Source of the DNA: Sulfurovum sp.
GTDB taxonomy: Bacteria; Campylobacterota; Campylobacteria; Campylobacterales; Sulfurovaceae
Assembly (NCBI GenBank): GCA_015493425.1
Contig: WGDG01000150.1
Coordinates: 1-6,200, forward strand
DNA length: 6,200 nt
Direction: 5' to 3'
Below, piece after piece: positions 5,381 to 6,200 of the stretch. Every line of letters starts with the position of its first letter. Within the stretch, counting starts at the first letter, position 1. Below the pieces are notes generated by a model that did no database searches, was not told the origin of the DNA, and saw only the letters and a list, made by a program, of their open reading frames with translations. The translations under genes were made by a program, and so were the position numbers.

Positions 5381-6200
5381 TGCATCCTCCTTATCCCTTC
5401 ATTGAGTGCCTTCTCCACGATAGCAGGAGAGAGCAGATAACCGTGACGGTAGAGCCCGTTGATACGCGTCAGCCCCTCTTCGTTCTCTATGCGCGGCAGG
5501 TTATCTTTGAATGCCGGACGGCAGTTTGTTTCACTGTTGACCACCCGTGCTTCACCAAAGTTCGGATGAAGCGTATAGAGTGCCGAGAGCAGCTCCATGC
5601 TTGAGCGTACCGAAATGGGCGACATATCTTCACTCTCAATCTCCGTTGCACCGATGAGATAGCGTTTGTAGCCTGTCGTCTGTGAGAGTTTACAGTCTGC
5701 ACAGTACTCCAGATCTATCCCCTCACAGCCGTTGCCGCGCGGGACAACGTAGAGTTTGTAGCGTGGATGCATCAGACGTGTAGGACGGGTGATGTCAATA
5801 TCGTTGGCTTCGACCCAGATCACCTCACCCCGGACACCACGAAGGTCGTTAAAGTACTCTTTTGCTCCCAAACCTCGCGTATCAAAGACCCAGTCAAAAT
5901 GCTCCACTCCCTCTTGGGTATAGACTTTACCTGCTTCTAACTTCTCTACAGGGGTATATTCTCGAAAACTCACTTGTGGCATACGCTCAAAGTAAGTACC
6001 GGAAAATGCCATAAAGCGCTGTGCATCCACCAGCCCCTCTTCAGGGATAAAAAAGCCCTTTTGATGCATGCCAAGGTCTGGTTCGAGTCTGCCCATTTGA
6101 CCTTGATCCAACGTATCAATACACTCTGCCGCATCGACCTTGCGCCGCAGCATTCCTATGAAATGTTCAAGCTCCCCCATATCCTGTGGATGAGCCGTAA
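5377..6200 (-). CDS. thiO: glycine oxidase ThiO, C-terminal part (N-terminus beyond window)
   Basis: An FAD-dependent DAO-type oxidase that turns glycine into dehydroglycine (iminoacetate) with oxygen, feeding ThiG. The frame stays open to the right edge (T-A-H-P-Q-D ahead of the ATG at 6180), and the N-terminal G-x-G-x-x-G FAD motif is absent, so roughly the first 80-90 residues lie outside. That ATG is therefore internal. Numbering from it, V-F-D-T-R-G-L-G-A (98-106) is an FAD contact, and N-C-R-P-A-F-K-D-N-L-P-R-I (219-231) and L-Y-R-H-G-Y-L-L-S-P-A (243-253) hold the two arginines expected near the substrate carboxylate and flavin. Unusual is a stretch of about 20 residues between V-P-R-G-N-G and Y-L-I-G-A-T carrying three cysteines (152, 160, 163). 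The use of ThiO rather than ThiH implies oxygen-dependent thiazole synthesis. Confidence 0.93.
   Translation of the reverse strand, partial: TAHPQDMGELEHFIGMLRRKVDAAECIDTLDQGQMGRLEPDLGMHQKGFFIPEEGLVDAQRFMAFSGTYFERMPQVSFREYTPVEKLEAGKVYTQEGVEHFDWVFDTRGLGAKEYFNDLRGVRGEVIWVEANDIDITRPTRLMHPRYKLYVVPRGNGCEGIDLEYCADCKLSQTTGYKRYLIGATEIESEDMSPISVRSSMELLSALYTLHPNFGEARVVNSETNCRPAFKDNLPRIENEEGLTRINGLYRHGYLLSPAIVEKALNEGIRRMQ

Noticed and set aside
183..5604. Plus-strand open frames up to 126 codons across the window
   Set aside because: All lie opposite well-supported minus-strand genes, resemble no family I know, and lack consistent ribosome sites.
6181..6200. ATG at 6180 as the true thiO start, or thiO as a truncated gene
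   Set aside because: The frame stays open upstream to the window edge and the FAD-binding N-terminus is missing, so the gene simply continues outside the window.

Overview
All recognisable genes in this window lie on the minus strand, so the locus reads from right to left. It is a thiamine (vitamin B1) locus from a Gram-negative bacterium; the TonB-dependent outer-membrane receptor shows the outer membrane. The thiO-thiS-thiG-thiE-thiD set, the moderate GC content, T-rich promoter sequence and short AAGGA-type ribosome sites would suit a Campylobacterota (epsilonproteobacterial) lineage such as Sulfurovum or Sulfurimonas. That placement is an impression from protein and intergenic style, not a search result.

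Biosynthesis block (6200 to 2679): thiO (glycine oxidase, its N-terminus beyond the window edge), thiS (sulfur carrier ending in Gly-Gly), thiG (thiazole synthase), thiE (thiamine-phosphate synthase) and thiD (HMP / HMP-phosphate kinase). ThiO, ThiS and ThiG make the thiazole half, ThiD readies the pyrimidine half, and ThiE joins them. thiF, thiC and thiL are not in the window. thiO/thiS overlap by 4 nt and thiE/thiD by 11 nt, but thiS-thiG and thiG-thiE are separated by 105 and 139 nt.

Uptake block (2653 to 1): just past thiD come a candidate promoter and a clear TPP riboswitch (2615-2540). They are followed by a TonB-dependent receptor, an 84-residue cytoplasmic YkoF/MTH1187-like thiamine-binding protein, and the start of a PnuC-family transporter (probable PnuT) that runs off the left edge. 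The last three genes are tightly packed and read as one TPP-repressed uptake operon.

The least ordinary part is between the biosynthetic genes. Both long gaps carry the same structured repeat: an inverted repeat that swallows the upstream stop codon, a four-unit heptanucleotide array (AGTGAAn), then GTA(G/T) followed at once by a 7-bp hairpin and TTTTA. The linker is conserved (34 of 41 positions) while the stem sequences differ between copies yet stay fully paired. A third GTAG-led hairpin precedes thiE. The GTAG-plus-hairpin form recalls REP sequences mobilised by RAYT (IS200-like) transposases. I see no other undescribed system here.
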